A DNA stretch of 64,000 nucleotides from Vanessa cardui (GCF_905220365.1 NC_061129.1:5642803-5706802), one strand, 5' to 3'. Positions 24,063-36,600 are shown, counted from the first letter of the stretch. Notes: generated by a model from the sequence alone, not told the origin. Translations and numbers: made by a program.

Positions 24063-24066
24063 ATGA
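24040..24066 (+). promoter_or_regulatory. Short upstream reading frame overlapping the start of DPP4-A
   Basis: An ATG at 24040-24042 in a strong context (AAAATGG) opens an eight-codon frame whose TGA (24064-24066) overlaps the start codon of the main frame (24063-24065). If it is in the mature 5' UTR it would be expected to lower initiation at the main start or to feed it by re-initiation. Whether transcription starts upstream of it is unknown. Confidence 0.4.
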
Positions 24067-27000
24067 AAACGTGGTTGGCGCTGGTCTCACTGGCGGTGGC
24101 GGTGAGCGCAGAGAATCCTTTCACATTGGAAGAGTTCGTTACGGGACGATTTTCACAGCGGAGCTTCAATGGAACATGGATATCTGGTAATAAACAAACG
24201 GAACACAATTAATTATAGTTCTTAATTTAACAAGACATTTAGATAAAAAATTTAAATAAAGAACCCAAAACAATCTTATTAGAAAGAAAACTAAGTACAT
24301 CCTTCAATTTTTGCATATTAATTTCAAAGAAGTCTCAGATACTTCCAAGTCAATTCCAAAACAATATGTTTACAGAGTCGACACAGCGTGACTGTAATTA
24401 ATATGGGTAAAATACACTTAAAATTTTCTTTATTACAAAATTTAGTTTTATGTTACAGATACTGAGTTTACATATACAATAGCCGGTGAGCCGGGTATCT
24501 ATGTCTTTGATGTCCCAACACTTTCTTCGAACGTCCTTGTATCTGGGGAATTGTTGGTAATTATTTCAACTTACAAAAAGCTATAGTCAGAGTTTTGAAG
24601 CGTTCCCCACCACGCTATTTCAATTGGAATAGATGTGTGGTGACATGACACATCACAGTGTGATACTGAACCACAAGCTATCGTACTTAATGATTTTATA
24701 ACACGGAGCACGAGATGAAATATTATAAGGCACCTCAAAACATATTTTACCTTTTGTTAAAACTCAAGTTTTCCATAGAATGGGAAGAATCTACTCTATT
24801 AATTAAATTATCTAAGGTGGCGTAATTTAATAAATTCATAGTTACATGTTATTTGTATAATTCATTCATTCAATTTCATGTAAAAAAAAATTCTTAATAA
24901 CATCTTAGAAAATACTATCTTGTTTCTTAATCAGGTTTAACGAGTAACGTTATTTTTTGCATTCATCGAATATACTAGCTTCTTTTGATCAGTAATTGTT
25001 AATATTTGCGCGCAGAGTTTCCTGAACACCAGCAGACCTATACTTTCTGAAGACAGACGATATATTTTGGCTCCAAGTGAAGTCGAATCAGTAAGTGATT
25101 AAAACTAATTCGGTTAAAAGTTATAACATAAAAAGAAAAAACTAAAGCAATTTTAACAATTTAATTTCTGTTTGAAATATCAATTTAAAACGTTTTTACG
25201 TGAATTTTAATTACCTAATGTACCTAATCTAACCCTTAGTGCCGTTATCTATAAATATGATCTGTTATAAAAATATAAATAAAGATAATGTTGGATATAT
25301 TATACCTATAAACTTAACAGATATAGAATTGTACAATATTTTTATCGGATATAGTCAATATGCCTAATATCTATATTTTTTAAATCGTAGGTATACAGAT
25401 ATTCTACAACGGCTAAATACGCTCTCTACGAAATAGCTACAGGGTAAGTTACTAGCATTACGTTTCTTCGTAGTATATAATTCGTTAATTTGGAATACAT
25501 TGGTGAGGAAAATTTAGATAAATTCAAATTGTCGTAATTAAGAAAATATCAAAATTATAGAATATTAAAACCTCTCTCCTCTTAAGATAAAAATATTTTG
25601 TTTCTTTGGCTGTTGTGTTTTGTAGAATATTCTCTACGTAATGTTATACAAATAACTAACAACTAATTGATACATAAAACTAACACTATTTACTACTTGT
25701 GATATTTTTTTCTTAATCATCCTTTGTTTATTCAAATAATAAATAAATATTTTTTTATGTAAAGGTGTGGGATTTATGGAATAGCTTATTAAATTTTATT
25801 TTATTATGTTTCAATAGCAATGTAAGAAATATCGCCAATCATCAGCGTCTACAGCTGTGCATCTTCGGCGGCGGGCATTCCTTAGCTTACGTGTTGGACA
25901 ATAACTTGTACTATTTGCCGGAAAATACTGACCAGCCTATTCAGATCACCACTGATGGCATCCCTGGAGTCATTTACAATGGGCATGCTGATTGGGTCTA
26001 CGAAGGTACGTATACACAAGACTAAACTTTGTTTGTATTTAATAAGTCTTTTATGACCATTTTTTATTCATTGGTTACTTAGTAGCTAATAAAAGAGAAA
26101 AAATGACTAGATTTACGACCAAATGCCTTTTTTTTAATTTCTATCTAACAACAGATTTGTTTGTCTGTCCTGCAAAATCTTAGGTTATATTTTTGGAAAT
26201 GGCATCAATCACATGGAAAAGGCATAGCAGGAGTAAGTCCTATTAGAAATTGTATGTGTTAGTATGTCTGGTCTTAAGAAGAATATTGTTTCAGAGGACG
26301 TCATGTACACTGGACAAGCGACCTGGTTCTCTCCTGATGGCAACTATTTAGCCTTCGCCAGTTACGACGACACATTAGTGGAAACATACTCGTATTATTA
26401 CTACGTAGACAAGAGTGACCCGGATGACTTGTACCCTGAACTATTTCATCTCAAATATCCGAAGGTATTTATTTCTATTTATATTGTAAATGCGAAAGTA
26501 CCTCTACCTGTCTTTTTACCAGTTGCTCTTTCACGCTCAAAATACTGAACCAGATTTTATGAAATTTGGTTTAAAGCAAGTTTGAGTTCCAAGGAAGGAC
26601 AAAGATTTTTTAAGCCTGTTAGCAGACAGCCAACACATAAAACAAGCGAATCTGCAGGACAACTAGTAGTAAATAGTTGATTAATTGAAATGTTTGGTTT
26701 TGATATACATTTTGGTTAAATTTGATTCGCAGGTCGGTCGAGTAAACCCCACAGTAGTTCTTCGCGTAGTCGACCTTAGGACACCAGGACCTACACTTTC
26801 AAACGTAACCCTGGAGGCACCAAGCGCAGTCTCTAGTGATCATATCCTAGGGGGAGTTACTTGGACCAGTGAAACAGAGATAGCTGCACATTGGCTTAAT
26901 CGCAGACAGAATTATACTGTTCTTAGGATTTGCAATGTCGAAACATTGCAGTGCGAAGTAAGTTATTCCAAAACATTTTATATTATGTACTAGAATTTTG

Positions 27001-30000
27001 AAATTGGATAAATACGCATTTTTATAGTTTTTATTTCATATTTCTTCCACGATTTTATATAATGTACGTACACATAAGGTTAAAATTATAATTAAAACTA
27101 TGTAACAGTATATGTCCTACTACTCAGCAAAACCCCTCTTCTTAAGGAGAATGTCTTGAACTCCCTAAAAGCTGCTTGATACACGTGTGTCAGAATTTCA
27201 AACTTATGTAGTTTCCTCAAAATGTTTTTCTACTTTAGTACAAATTATACAAAATGAACACTAAATGGTTTTTACCTTAATTTAAAGACGTGATCTTGCT
27301 ATAGGATTTATGACCATTATTTTCTTCATAAGGGGTAGTTTCCTTCTAAAACTTATAATAGTATTACTTATTTGAATTTGTTAAAACACGAAAAATCGTT
27401 CATCAGGAGGAACATCGTGCTCAATCAAATGGTTGGGTACCCATCTATATGCCCCGCTTCAGCAGAGCTGGAGACTTCTATATATCTACACGCTGGTCGT
27501 TGGAACAAGCTGATGGCAATATTTGGCAACATTTGTATGTCAGTGTAAGAGTCAATGGAGAAATCGTATCCAGTTCCGTCACCCCTGGAGCATTCACTGT
27601 GAACAATTTCGTTGGAATGGATGAAGATAATTTGGCTTAGTGAGTATATTTTTATTGATATAGGTCGGTGGATGAGCAAATGGGCTATCTGATGGTCACC
27701 ACTACTCATAGACATTGCTACTGTAAGAAATATCAACTATTCTTTACATTGCCAATGTACCACCAACTTTGGAAAATGTTATGTCCCTTGTGGCTGTAGT
27801 TACACTGGCTTACTCGACCTTCAAAACGAAATTCGTGGTGAATTTCGTTTTGCTAAATATTGCTGTCTAGTGAAAGAATATGTGAGTGGATGATTGAAAG
27901 CCCTACCATTACGTTACACTTACGTTCTACTATAAGCAACCGAAAATGTTTTTACTATAAATAAAATGCAAATTTATAAAAATATATATTGCTATACTCT
28001 TAAAATAATCATTAGGAAGTATACATACATATGACGTTATGTACATATAGATTTGAATGAAGTACTTTTCTGACTTTGTTATTTGCATTATCTTTAGGCG
28101 TTTGCATAAAAACAAACAATGAGACCAACTTCGAGGTCTGCATAATAATTATGATAATTGTTGCTACTTCCGCGTCGGTGACTATGAAAACAATTTATTG
28201 GAGCGGTTCTCGTTGTGGATTGATTGACGTTATTCTCTAATATTGAAAATTTTCGATTAAAAAAAAAGATAAATATATATTTTAAAATATTGTAGGTTTT
28301 GTGTTTTATATTTTAAATGCGAAACATATAATATAGAAATTAACTATAGATATGATATGGTACAGCATTTAATTATTCTAAGTTTTTCTATAAAAAATGC
28401 TCAGGGTCCTAATGCTCAGGGTAAACTACGGTCGTTCTAAAAAGACCGATTTCGATGCCTGGCGCATATTGATAATAGTAGTATATTGTCATGCCTCATT
28501 GTCTCAGTTTTCCTCATTCAGGAGTCATTTATTTTTTACTGTACTAAAACTAATTTGTAATAAATATTACTAAGCACAATACAATGTAGGGTACATGTCC
28601 TTGTATTTCAAATTTTCAATGCAATTACCCAATTGGGTGATTTCAAAGTTCAGTTAGAAGAATACTGTATTATTATTATATATATGTATAGGGGTCTATC
28701 GCTATGTATATATTTTAATTTTTTCTTTAACTTCTGTGCACACCCTACTGACTTCTCTCCTGCACTATTCTGGGTTGGCTGGCAGAAAATGCTGTAATAG
28801 CGTTAAGTCCGCCCTTTGTACATGTTTGATCTGTGCAATAAAGAATAATAATAAATAATAAAGAATTCAGGAGATAGGTGAAGTTAAAAAATCTAAATAA
28901 ATACATAGAAAATAAAATGTCGCAGCTACTACACGCGCACGGTCACCAACGCGCCGTGGCAGTCGCAGGTGCACGTGGCGGGCGCGCGCGCGGGCTGCCT
29001 CAGCTGCGACCTGCGCCTGCCCGACGGCGGCCCGTGCGCCTGGGCCACGGCCACCGCTAGCCGACACGCCTCCTACCTCACCATCACCTGCCAGTCGCCC
29101 GAGGAGCCTTCCGCCACCTACATCATCGACCCATTGGTGAGTTCGTTGAATATGGAAATGTCCCCGGTTCTGAAAAACACGAGAAGATCGAGATGTTGCT
29201 GATTTATAATATATCCAGCATATTAAAAGCTATACCCTTATTTAAGTCCTATAGACCCATCTTAAGCACTCCAGGTTGTAGAGCATCTCCGATGATGTTC
29301 CAAGTTCCGTCTTAGACGGTCTCTTCAAAAACTTGGAGTCAAGAGATCTATTTTTATGTTTAAGACTGTTCTGATGTCGTACATAGTACTATGTTTGTTA
29401 TTTGTTCATAATATACTGTACATCCTTGTATGGTAAAATGTCAGATTGGTTCAATATTCATATTCAGGTATCGTTACATCATTGGAATCTGGATTCACTA
29501 GTAACACACCTACTGCTCAAAAATCAAGATTCTCTATAGTTTTAGTCCCTATTTTATATTCCAAATTATATTTTTGCCATCGTTTTCATGCGTTCGCGTA
29601 CATATAATATACATATTTCTAAGTGGTAAATCTGCTTTTACACTCTTTTAATAACTGTTGACTTCCAAGCAGGATATATTAATTTAAATAATTGTATTTA
29701 ATTAACATGACTGTATTTTTTAAATGTTAAAAAAGAGTAACTACTGCGTTTCTTACCGGTTCTTCTCGGTTGAATCTACTTTCCGAACCGGTGGCAGCTT
29801 CACTTCATTGTAAAATGACGATTCAAAAGTGCTTGTAAAAGCCTACTTGAATAAAGTTTATTTTGATTTGATTTGATTTAATAACACTTCTGAGAGTATC
29901 ACTTTGTTCAACAGAATCGTCAAACCTTATACGTTTGGGAGGACAATCAGGTTGTACGTGAACGTCTCGTTGGTAAAATCAGACCACAGAGCATCATAAC

Positions 30001-31179
30001 GACGGTGCCTCTGGAAAATGGTTACCCGGCACCCGTGAGGCTATTCTTACCCCCTGGGCTGAATGTTAGCGACACAACTACCAAGTACCCAGTCGTATTC
30101 TATGTGTATTCAGGACCGAATACGAATACCGTGTATGATACTTTCACTGTTGGTGAGTAAGTTGTGAGATTGTTAGATATAAGATTACTTTGTGGTCTAT
30201 GTTCTTATTCGGATTTGTAACATAAACCCTTCGTTGATCTTTATTTATTAAAATCAAGACCTATTTTCTATTAAAAATAACTAACTAATAACTAATGGCG
30301 ATATTATAGACTATACTTTATAATAGAAAATTTAAAAGCAAATAGTTTCTTTCTTCAGATAGTTCAGGATATTCTTTTTTTCTGGTAGTAAGTGTAATAT
30401 TCTTCTAGTTTTATTATAAATATTATATTTGAACTATATTTTAGGTTACCATTCATACCTAACTACCAGCCGTGACACCATTTACATGATGGCGGATAGA
30501 CGTGGGGCGGGACTGAATGGACAGGAAATGCTATATTCCCTCAACAATGCGCTTGGAACTGTTGAAATATTTGATCATTTTGTTGTTTTAAGGTACATTA
30601 TTGTTACCCTTACTAATTACATTAAAATTGACACTAGCAGCAGGTCAATAGTATTCGGTCATTTAGCGATGTGGCTAGGTTCTATTCTGACGCCCTGGGC
30701 GTGTTGTCGTCTTAAATTAATACACAACCTTAATTAGAAAAGAGCATATGAAATATTATTGATCAGGCAATTTAAAAATAAGAAACAAAAACACATGTAG
30801 ATTCGCTTAATGAATTTCCTCGATGTCATATCGCAACTGAATGATAAAAACAATATTTTTGCAATCATTTTTGAGTGACCTTTGAAAACGGTGAGTCGAG
30901 ATGGCCCAGTGGTTAGAACGCGTGCATCTTAACCGATGATTGCGGGTTCAACCCAGACAAGCACCGCTGATTCATGTGCTTAATTTGTCTTTATAATTTA
31001 TCTCGCGCTCACCGGTGAAGGAAAACATCGTGAGGAAACCTGCATGTGACAAATTTCATAGAAGTTCTGCCACATGTCAATTCCACCAACCCGCATTGGA
31101 ACAGCGTGGTGGAATATGTTCCAAACCTTCTCCTCAAAAGGAGAGGAGGCCTTTAGCCCAGCAGTGGAAATTTACAGGC

Positions 31180-31210
<31 letters not shown>

Positions 31211-32342
31211 GAAAACGGTATAAAAAATTGGCCATTTTAATAATCTTAGGCAGGTATTGAGTCGCTACGGGTTTATGGATCCCGACCGCGTTGCGATCTG
31301 GGGCCACAGCTATGGAGGATACGCCACGCTCCTGACGTTGGTGCACGATGACCAGAACATGTTCCAGTGTGGCGTGTCCACAGCACCCGTCACTTCTTGG
31401 TTGTATTATAGTGAGTATCAGCAGCTTCATTCAAATAGCAAGTTTTCATTGTATGAAAGCATAGGAACTACTTAGTGTATTTGCGGTAATATTACTCTCT
31501 TGCGGTAGGTTATGTGATGATTTGGTGTTCCCTACCAAAACGTGTAAACGTGTAAACCCGAATTCAACGCAATTGGTACATTGATTGGTGTGTGTACGAT
31601 ACCTGCATATGCCACATCCCTCGTTTTAAAGCAATACTGTAAAATTTTGGATATGAAAAAGTAATCACAAATAACCAGTATGCCATGCCAAATCAAATAT
31701 CTTAATTTCAGACACAATGTACACCGAGAGATACATGGGTCTCCCCACGCCTGAAGACAATTTAGCTGGTTACGAAGCTGGCGATGTAACGTTGCTGGCA
31801 GAGAAACTTCGAGGCAAGAAATTCTACGTCATGCACGGCAATGCGGACGACAACGTCCATTACCAGAACGCTGCCAAGCTCTTCAAGATCCTCGCGGAGC
31901 TGAACATACCATTCGATCAGATGGTGAGTAGAGTAGAATACTTGGAGAAAGAATTCAATTTTATATGCCGATTACTTAAGCCAACTGCAAGAGGAGATCC
32001 TATAGTTTAGTACTGTGCACAAGCACGTGCGCACTTTCTATCTATTTCTGTCTCACTCTCTCTTATTCTCAATCTCAAATAGTTCACCAGTTTCAAGGCA
32101 TACGAGCGTTCATGAACTGTGAAAAATAATTCCGTGCTGAAATCCAATTAGTGTTAACTATTGTAAAGGCCAATGAAATCATTGATTTAGATAACAATTT
32201 GTATTACGATCTGTCTAATAATATAATTTGTTCTCAGTCATATCCCGATGAAGCTCACAGTCTGACTGGTGTCAACATGCACAGATACGGTACAATGAAC
32301 CGTTATTTCGAAAAATGCATCGGCATCCCCGCTGAAGTCTAA
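24063..32342 (+). CDS. DPP4-A: secreted S9B dipeptidyl peptidase IV-like serine protease
   Basis: Fourteen exons: 24063-24186, 24459-24556, 25016-25090, 25391-25443, 25818-26005, 26295-26464, 26733-26957, 27407-27639, 28926-29136, 29915-30152, 30445-30592, 31250-31410, 31712-31923 and 32238-32342. They join in frame to 746 residues, about the usual family length. A signal peptide (MKTWLALVSLAVAVSA, then ENP) suggests a secreted enzyme rather than a type II membrane protein. The beta-propeller carries DWVYEEDV with the Glu179-Glu180 pair that binds the substrate's free N terminus, and the cysteines of the GCLSC block. The C-terminal alpha/beta hydrolase has Tyr524 (oxyanion, VYSGP), nucleophile Ser608 in GHSYGGY, Asp687 in NADDNVH and His719 in DEAHSL. 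Five N-glycosylation sequons are visible. These enzymes cut X-Pro or X-Ala dipeptides from peptide N termini; the physiological substrate is unknown. The oddity is His607 where DPP4 and FAP have Trp. Confidence 0.92.
26485..26675 (-). repeat. LINE-tail-like repeat, family D, minus copy in DPP4-A intron 6
   Basis: Read on the minus strand it has the order seen at 45262-45475: an AGTTGTCCTGCAGATTCGC-like lead, an AAGGAAC-type block, CAAATTTCATAAAATCTGG, a GAGCAACTGG-like block and ACTTTCGCATTT. This is the kind of 3' end carried by RTE-like LINEs in many insects. Diverged. Confidence 0.5.
27650..27845 (-). repeat. Dispersed repeat family B, minus copy in DPP4-A intron 8
   Basis: Reverse complement of the family best seen at 54068-54365. 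The GGTCGGTGGATGAGCAAATGG, CTGATGGTCACCA, AAGAAATATCAACTATTC, ATGTTATGTCCCTTGTG and CTTCAAAACG blocks all match in order. Confidence 0.7.
28725..28868 (+). repeat. LINE 3' UTR fragment just upstream of DPP4-A exon 9
   Basis: The run ACTATTCTGGGTTGGCTGG, then a GCGTTAAGTCCGCC block, then TGTGCAATAAAGAATAATA and a short AATAA-rich tail is typical of a 3' end abundant in lepidopteran LINEs of the CR1/Jockey kind. It contains its own AATAAA and ends about 55 bases before the exon 9 acceptor. Family name by resemblance only. Confidence 0.55.
29735..29882 (+). repeat. Retroelement 3' tail, family C, in DPP4-A intron 9
   Basis: The run from TACCGGTTCTTCTCGG through AAAATGACGATTCAAAAG to GCCTACTTGAATAAAG and a TTTATTTTGATTTGATTT tail recurs, shortened, near 33280-33340, 51885-51915 and 54775-54845. 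The regular TTGAT tail is typical of a lepidopteran SINE/LINE 3' end. Confidence 0.65.
30896..31211 (+). repeat. tRNA-derived SINE, family A (copy 2, best preserved), with GTT microsatellite tail
   Basis: The 5' part has a tRNA-like A box (TGGCCCAGTGGTTAGAACG) and B box (GGGTTCAACCC), followed by the family body (GAGGAAACCTGCATGTG, CCACCAACCCGCATTGG, GGAACAGCGTGGTGG, AGCAGTGGAAATTTACAGG). The 3' end is a run of about ten GTT repeats (about 31180-31211). It lies in DPP4-A intron 11 and ends 38 bases before the exon 12 acceptor. Confidence 0.88.
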
Positions 32343-32532
32343 CATGTTTCCAAACCTAGATAAAAAAAAACCTATTTATGTCGTAACACCTAGTCATTAC
32401 ATTGCTGAGACTAGTACGAGACTAGTTTTTGTGTAAATGCTCCGTATTCCAATGTCCTTGACGCATTTAATTGAAGCACGAAATATACTTTTACTCCCAC
32501 GTGTATAATGAAAAGATAATATGTATTCTGTA

Positions 32533-32559
32533 AATAAATCAACGATGAATATTAATAAA
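32533..32559 (+). terminator. Likely polyadenylation signals of DPP4-A
   Basis: Two AATAAA hexamers, at 32533-32538 and 32554-32559, lie about 190-215 bases after the stop codon and are followed by T-rich sequence (CATTTCATTTTATTTTATTG). Confidence 0.6.
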
Positions 32560-33279
32560 GTTTTATAAGGAATTCATTTCATTTTATTTTATTGCCCTCG
32601 TCGTTAAAATGACATTTGACAATCGCGTCACTAAAGACGTAATTATTAACAAAATATTTCTTTGCGGTTATGACGTAATAGATTCTGATAAGTGATAACC
32701 ATTATCTACAATGACGGATCCTTAATTCTCTACCGATTAATTCCGGTTTCACGCTAGTTTATATGCAATAATAATTATATTGTTAAGGACAATAGACCAC
32801 AATTAATATGCATAAATCACGTCGCTTAATTCATGCTATTTTAATACCTGCGATTTGCGTTTTATATTCAATAAAAACCTTTACTTTCTGATACGGATAT
32901 ATGTATTACTTATTGTATCAAGGTTTATAATCGTTATAATATTATGTTATAATGTTATTGTTGTAAAATATTTTATACCAATTGGTACGAACGTAATCAT
33001 AAGTTAGATTACACAATGTATTATTTATCCTAAAACTGGTTTCGCTTAAGCGTCAGCTTAAACTCAATACTTTCTTCTTAAAAGCAGAAAAGACTTAGCT
33101 GAGTAATGGGATAACTATAGGGCGCTTATCCCAGAAGCAATTTTTATTCTCCATGTTATTATGATACTAAGATACATAACTACTCGTAGATAATATATCT
33201 TACATTGATTTATTTATCGACCTTGTTCAAGCCTGTCTCCATTCATCAGTTGGTTACTTTGTAATTAATTCAATAATAA

Positions 33280-33342
33280 AACATGACGATTCAGAAGTGT
33301 TTTAATGAGCCTACTTGAACAAAGAATATTTTGAGATAATAT
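33280..33342 (+). repeat. Retroelement 3' tail, family C, short remnant
   Basis: AAAACATGACGATTCAGAAG and GAGCCTACTTGAACAAAGAA match the tail at 29735-29882. Short and diverged. Confidence 0.5.
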
Positions 33343-33473
33343 ATTGTGCTAAATAGTAATATTTTTTATGTGTTCTGATTTAAGGACTACCTATATATTT
33401 GAGTAATATTATAGGCACGGAGAACATGAATATATTCTCACTTATAAACAGCTGAGTTAGCTGAGTGAGAGAA

Positions 33474-33662
33474 AACTACATAGCTGAGTGGTTAGAATCT
33501 TAACCGATGATTGCGGGTGCTTAATTTGTGTTTATAATTCGATATTAAACGTTATTCTGCTACAAATAGCAACCCGCATGGTAGCAGTGCGTTGGAATTT
33601 GCTCCAACCCCAAAGGGAGCGGAGATCTTAGCCCGGCAGTGAGAATTTTACAAGCTGTTAGT
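33474..33662 (+). repeat. tRNA-derived SINE, family A (copy 3, internally deleted)
   Basis: It begins with a TAGCTGAGTGGTTAGAATC A-box-like part and TTAACCGATGATTGCGGGT, but the B box and the next segment are lost. It resumes with GCAACCCGCATGG and ends with TTAGCCCGGCAGTGAG and TTTTACAAGCTGTTAG. Clearly the same family as the copy at 30896. Confidence 0.7.
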
Positions 33663-36600
33663 GTATTACATTGTTTACGTATTTAGCTGTACACTGATAC
33701 CTTGAACCCTTAAACACGTTTATTAATACAAACACACTCTCTTGTGTATGTGTTGGACACAATACATACGAATACGTGACTTGTAAACACATACATATGT
33801 ATACAATAATAGCAAAAAAGTTTTAACAAGCTATATTTGCTGACATGTTATGGTATTTTTAATAAATTGCTGTAATTTCTTTATACTTATATTTAATATG
33901 TAAATCTTAATAGTAAACATACAATTGATAATGCTGTTCATTACAGATAAATAAATATTGAAAGATGGTGTCAAAGTACAATTTTGATTAAAAAAAATTG
34001 ATTATTCGTAATATATTTAACAAGATTAAAAAATGTCTAAATGTCTGCCCTATTTAACTTACATACGTAGTGTTCGATAAAAATAAGTAGAAGCTAGAGC
34101 CCCAATAATGGTATACGGATGCCTTAAGGGACAAGTAAATCATTTAAATGGATACTAGTACGGTATCCTTTGTAAGTTTAATATAATATCCGATGCGCGA
34201 CACGTCAATGGGAATGGAGGTTGGCGTCCGACAAAAGTGAAAGGAGATGTGACCGATCACGATTATACAATACACAACACTTAAGTAGAATTTTAATTCC
34301 GAGTTGAGTTCGATTTATTCTTTGACACGTTTTTAAGGATATTCGATGTTCTACAATAATGAACGGTTAAAAACCGTTTTTAAAGGTGGAGAGTAAACCG
34401 AATTTAAAGAAACATACATATTAAATTGTGGCTTTAGGAAATATTTTTGTACATTAAAAGAATCTTCTGTTTCTATGGTTCTGATATTGAAAAAGTAAAT
34501 CCAAGAATACTTGCGTTAACGCCAAAGGTAGGTATTTATTTTTTAAACAACGAACTCTTTCGAAATTTTGTATATATTTTCTATTACTACACTATTACTT
34601 ATTAAAAGAAAATTAAAAAACGTTTTTTCTAAGTAGGTATATTTCAATACCCCAAATATGTCGTAGTTAATATAATAAAATCTAATAAAAAACTTAATAA
34701 TAAACGTAGAGCCGAATTTAAAGGTCCTTGGGACAACAATGGAGTGGAATAATTGTTAATCTATAAATTAATTTGAACAATAGTTACATTTTTGTCAGTC
34801 AGGTTTTTCAATAACTTTAAATAAGTTGACACACGACCTTTTCCTTCTTACTTTTTTGTATTGTATCTTTAATTTTTAAGCGGTAATTAATGAATGTCGC
34901 AAAGTATGTCGTACTTATACGTTTTTTATTTTATTATATCTAATTACACAGCACTCCTCGCTTTATTACCTCCACTGGTGACAGGAGAGTTGGTTAATTT
35001 TTTGCCCAGAGGATTGTAAATGCAAGTCAACGGGGAACTGCTGCTAGCATTCCTGCCACCATTCCGAGCAGTCATGATTTATATATTATAATTATATTAT
35101 TTATACGGTAGGTAACAATTTTTAGTTCTTATTTGTTAATGGTCAATACTTTAATGTTTATAATTCTTATGTTAATAAATGTTAACAATATAAAAAAAAT
35201 GAAAAATATCAATATACAAGTGTTACCTTGGAACTATCGAAATTATACTTTATTTTAGCATAATTTTACAGCCACCGTACACCAGGGCTGCTGCCCCGTT
35301 TATGCTTCCCAATATCTGACCTCAAATATATATCGTATTAACTGTACAATTGTAAATACCGTTAGATTATAATCTCTCTCACGATATTCTGAACACGAAA
35401 GATTATGAACGGAGATGTAACTTACAATAAATCGTGTAAAAAAATCGATAGTTTAAAGTCTTTCGGCCCAAACCTAGCCTAGATTCGAGTTTGTATAGTT
35501 GAATTGTAATTCATAACGATAGATTATAATCTACCGAAAAATATTGTTAAAATGTAAGCAGCATGTTCACGATCTTTTGACAGTTTACAATCTCGAAATT
35601 AATATGTGATGGTAATTGTAACTTTAAGATGACATATACATACCTTCTCATAAACAAGCAAATTTTATAAATGCAGCCAAACACGATCAAGATTTCTTTA
35701 TAATTTACTGAGAATTCGCAGGCGAGCTGCAGAACAAGGTGTTATTCTCGCATCCGTTTGACAGGATGCTGATTAATATCTCATATTTATTATCATTTAT
35801 CATGCAATAGTTTCTACTGCTTTCTTTCGATTGTTCTTTTACTTAAATATATATAAAACACTCTTTGAATTACATGTTACAACTAAGTCTCTTAATTAAT
35901 TTAATCCATATATCTTATAATTCACTGTTCATTATATTTTTGTAGAAGAAAAAAAGTTATTGCAAGCAATGCGAATTGAATGAAGGCGATGTTATCATTA
36001 TGTTTGCATTTTTGTTTAATAAGTGTAGAAGTTAAATTGACTTTTAGAACTAAGAACAGTATACGTAATAGTTTTTAGGATTGTTTTTATATTAATTGTA
36101 AATATATTTTACTTACTTAATAAACAAAGTCAATAAAAACCTGTCTTGAGGATATCAATATAATTATTAGTGATTTTAATGCACTAAAATTAGACTTAGG
36201 TTCCATAAGTATTACTTTAAAACTTATATATATTCGAAGAATGTTAATAAATAATGGTTACAATGGGTGATATATCATATCGACTGTTCCGTTTTTCCTT
36301 CCGCTTTCGGCACGAAGTCTTCCGTAAAAGATTCCCGATAGGAAGTAATACATTTTTACACATCGAATACGACATCTAGATGTACAATATAAATATGGAT
36401 TATTTAATAATTAAATTTTACATCTAGTACGGTTTTATCGTCATACATCACCAAACCTGAAACTAGTTCAATCAGCATACAAACCTGCACAACAATAGAT
36501 ACTTAACTTTTGCTGTTTGACGGTAGAATTCATGCTGGGTAGCCAATTTGCATAAAGCCCCACAGAAATTCTAAACTATCTTTAATTCGGTCTACTATCT

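Noticed and set aside
25765..25817. Reading DPP4-A exon 5 from the first open codon of its frame
   Set aside because: The acceptor TTTCAATAG ending at 25817 restores the phase from exon 4. The residues encoded upstream of it do not fit the family.
31134..31430. Antisense frame with a run of Gln
   Set aside because: The Gln run is the reverse of the SINE's GTT tail, and the rest is antisense of DPP4-A exon 12.
34950..35075. Short stretch resembling a retroelement coding remnant (frame with AQRIVNASQRGTAAS)
   Set aside because: Too short and too diverged to assign to a family from sequence alone.
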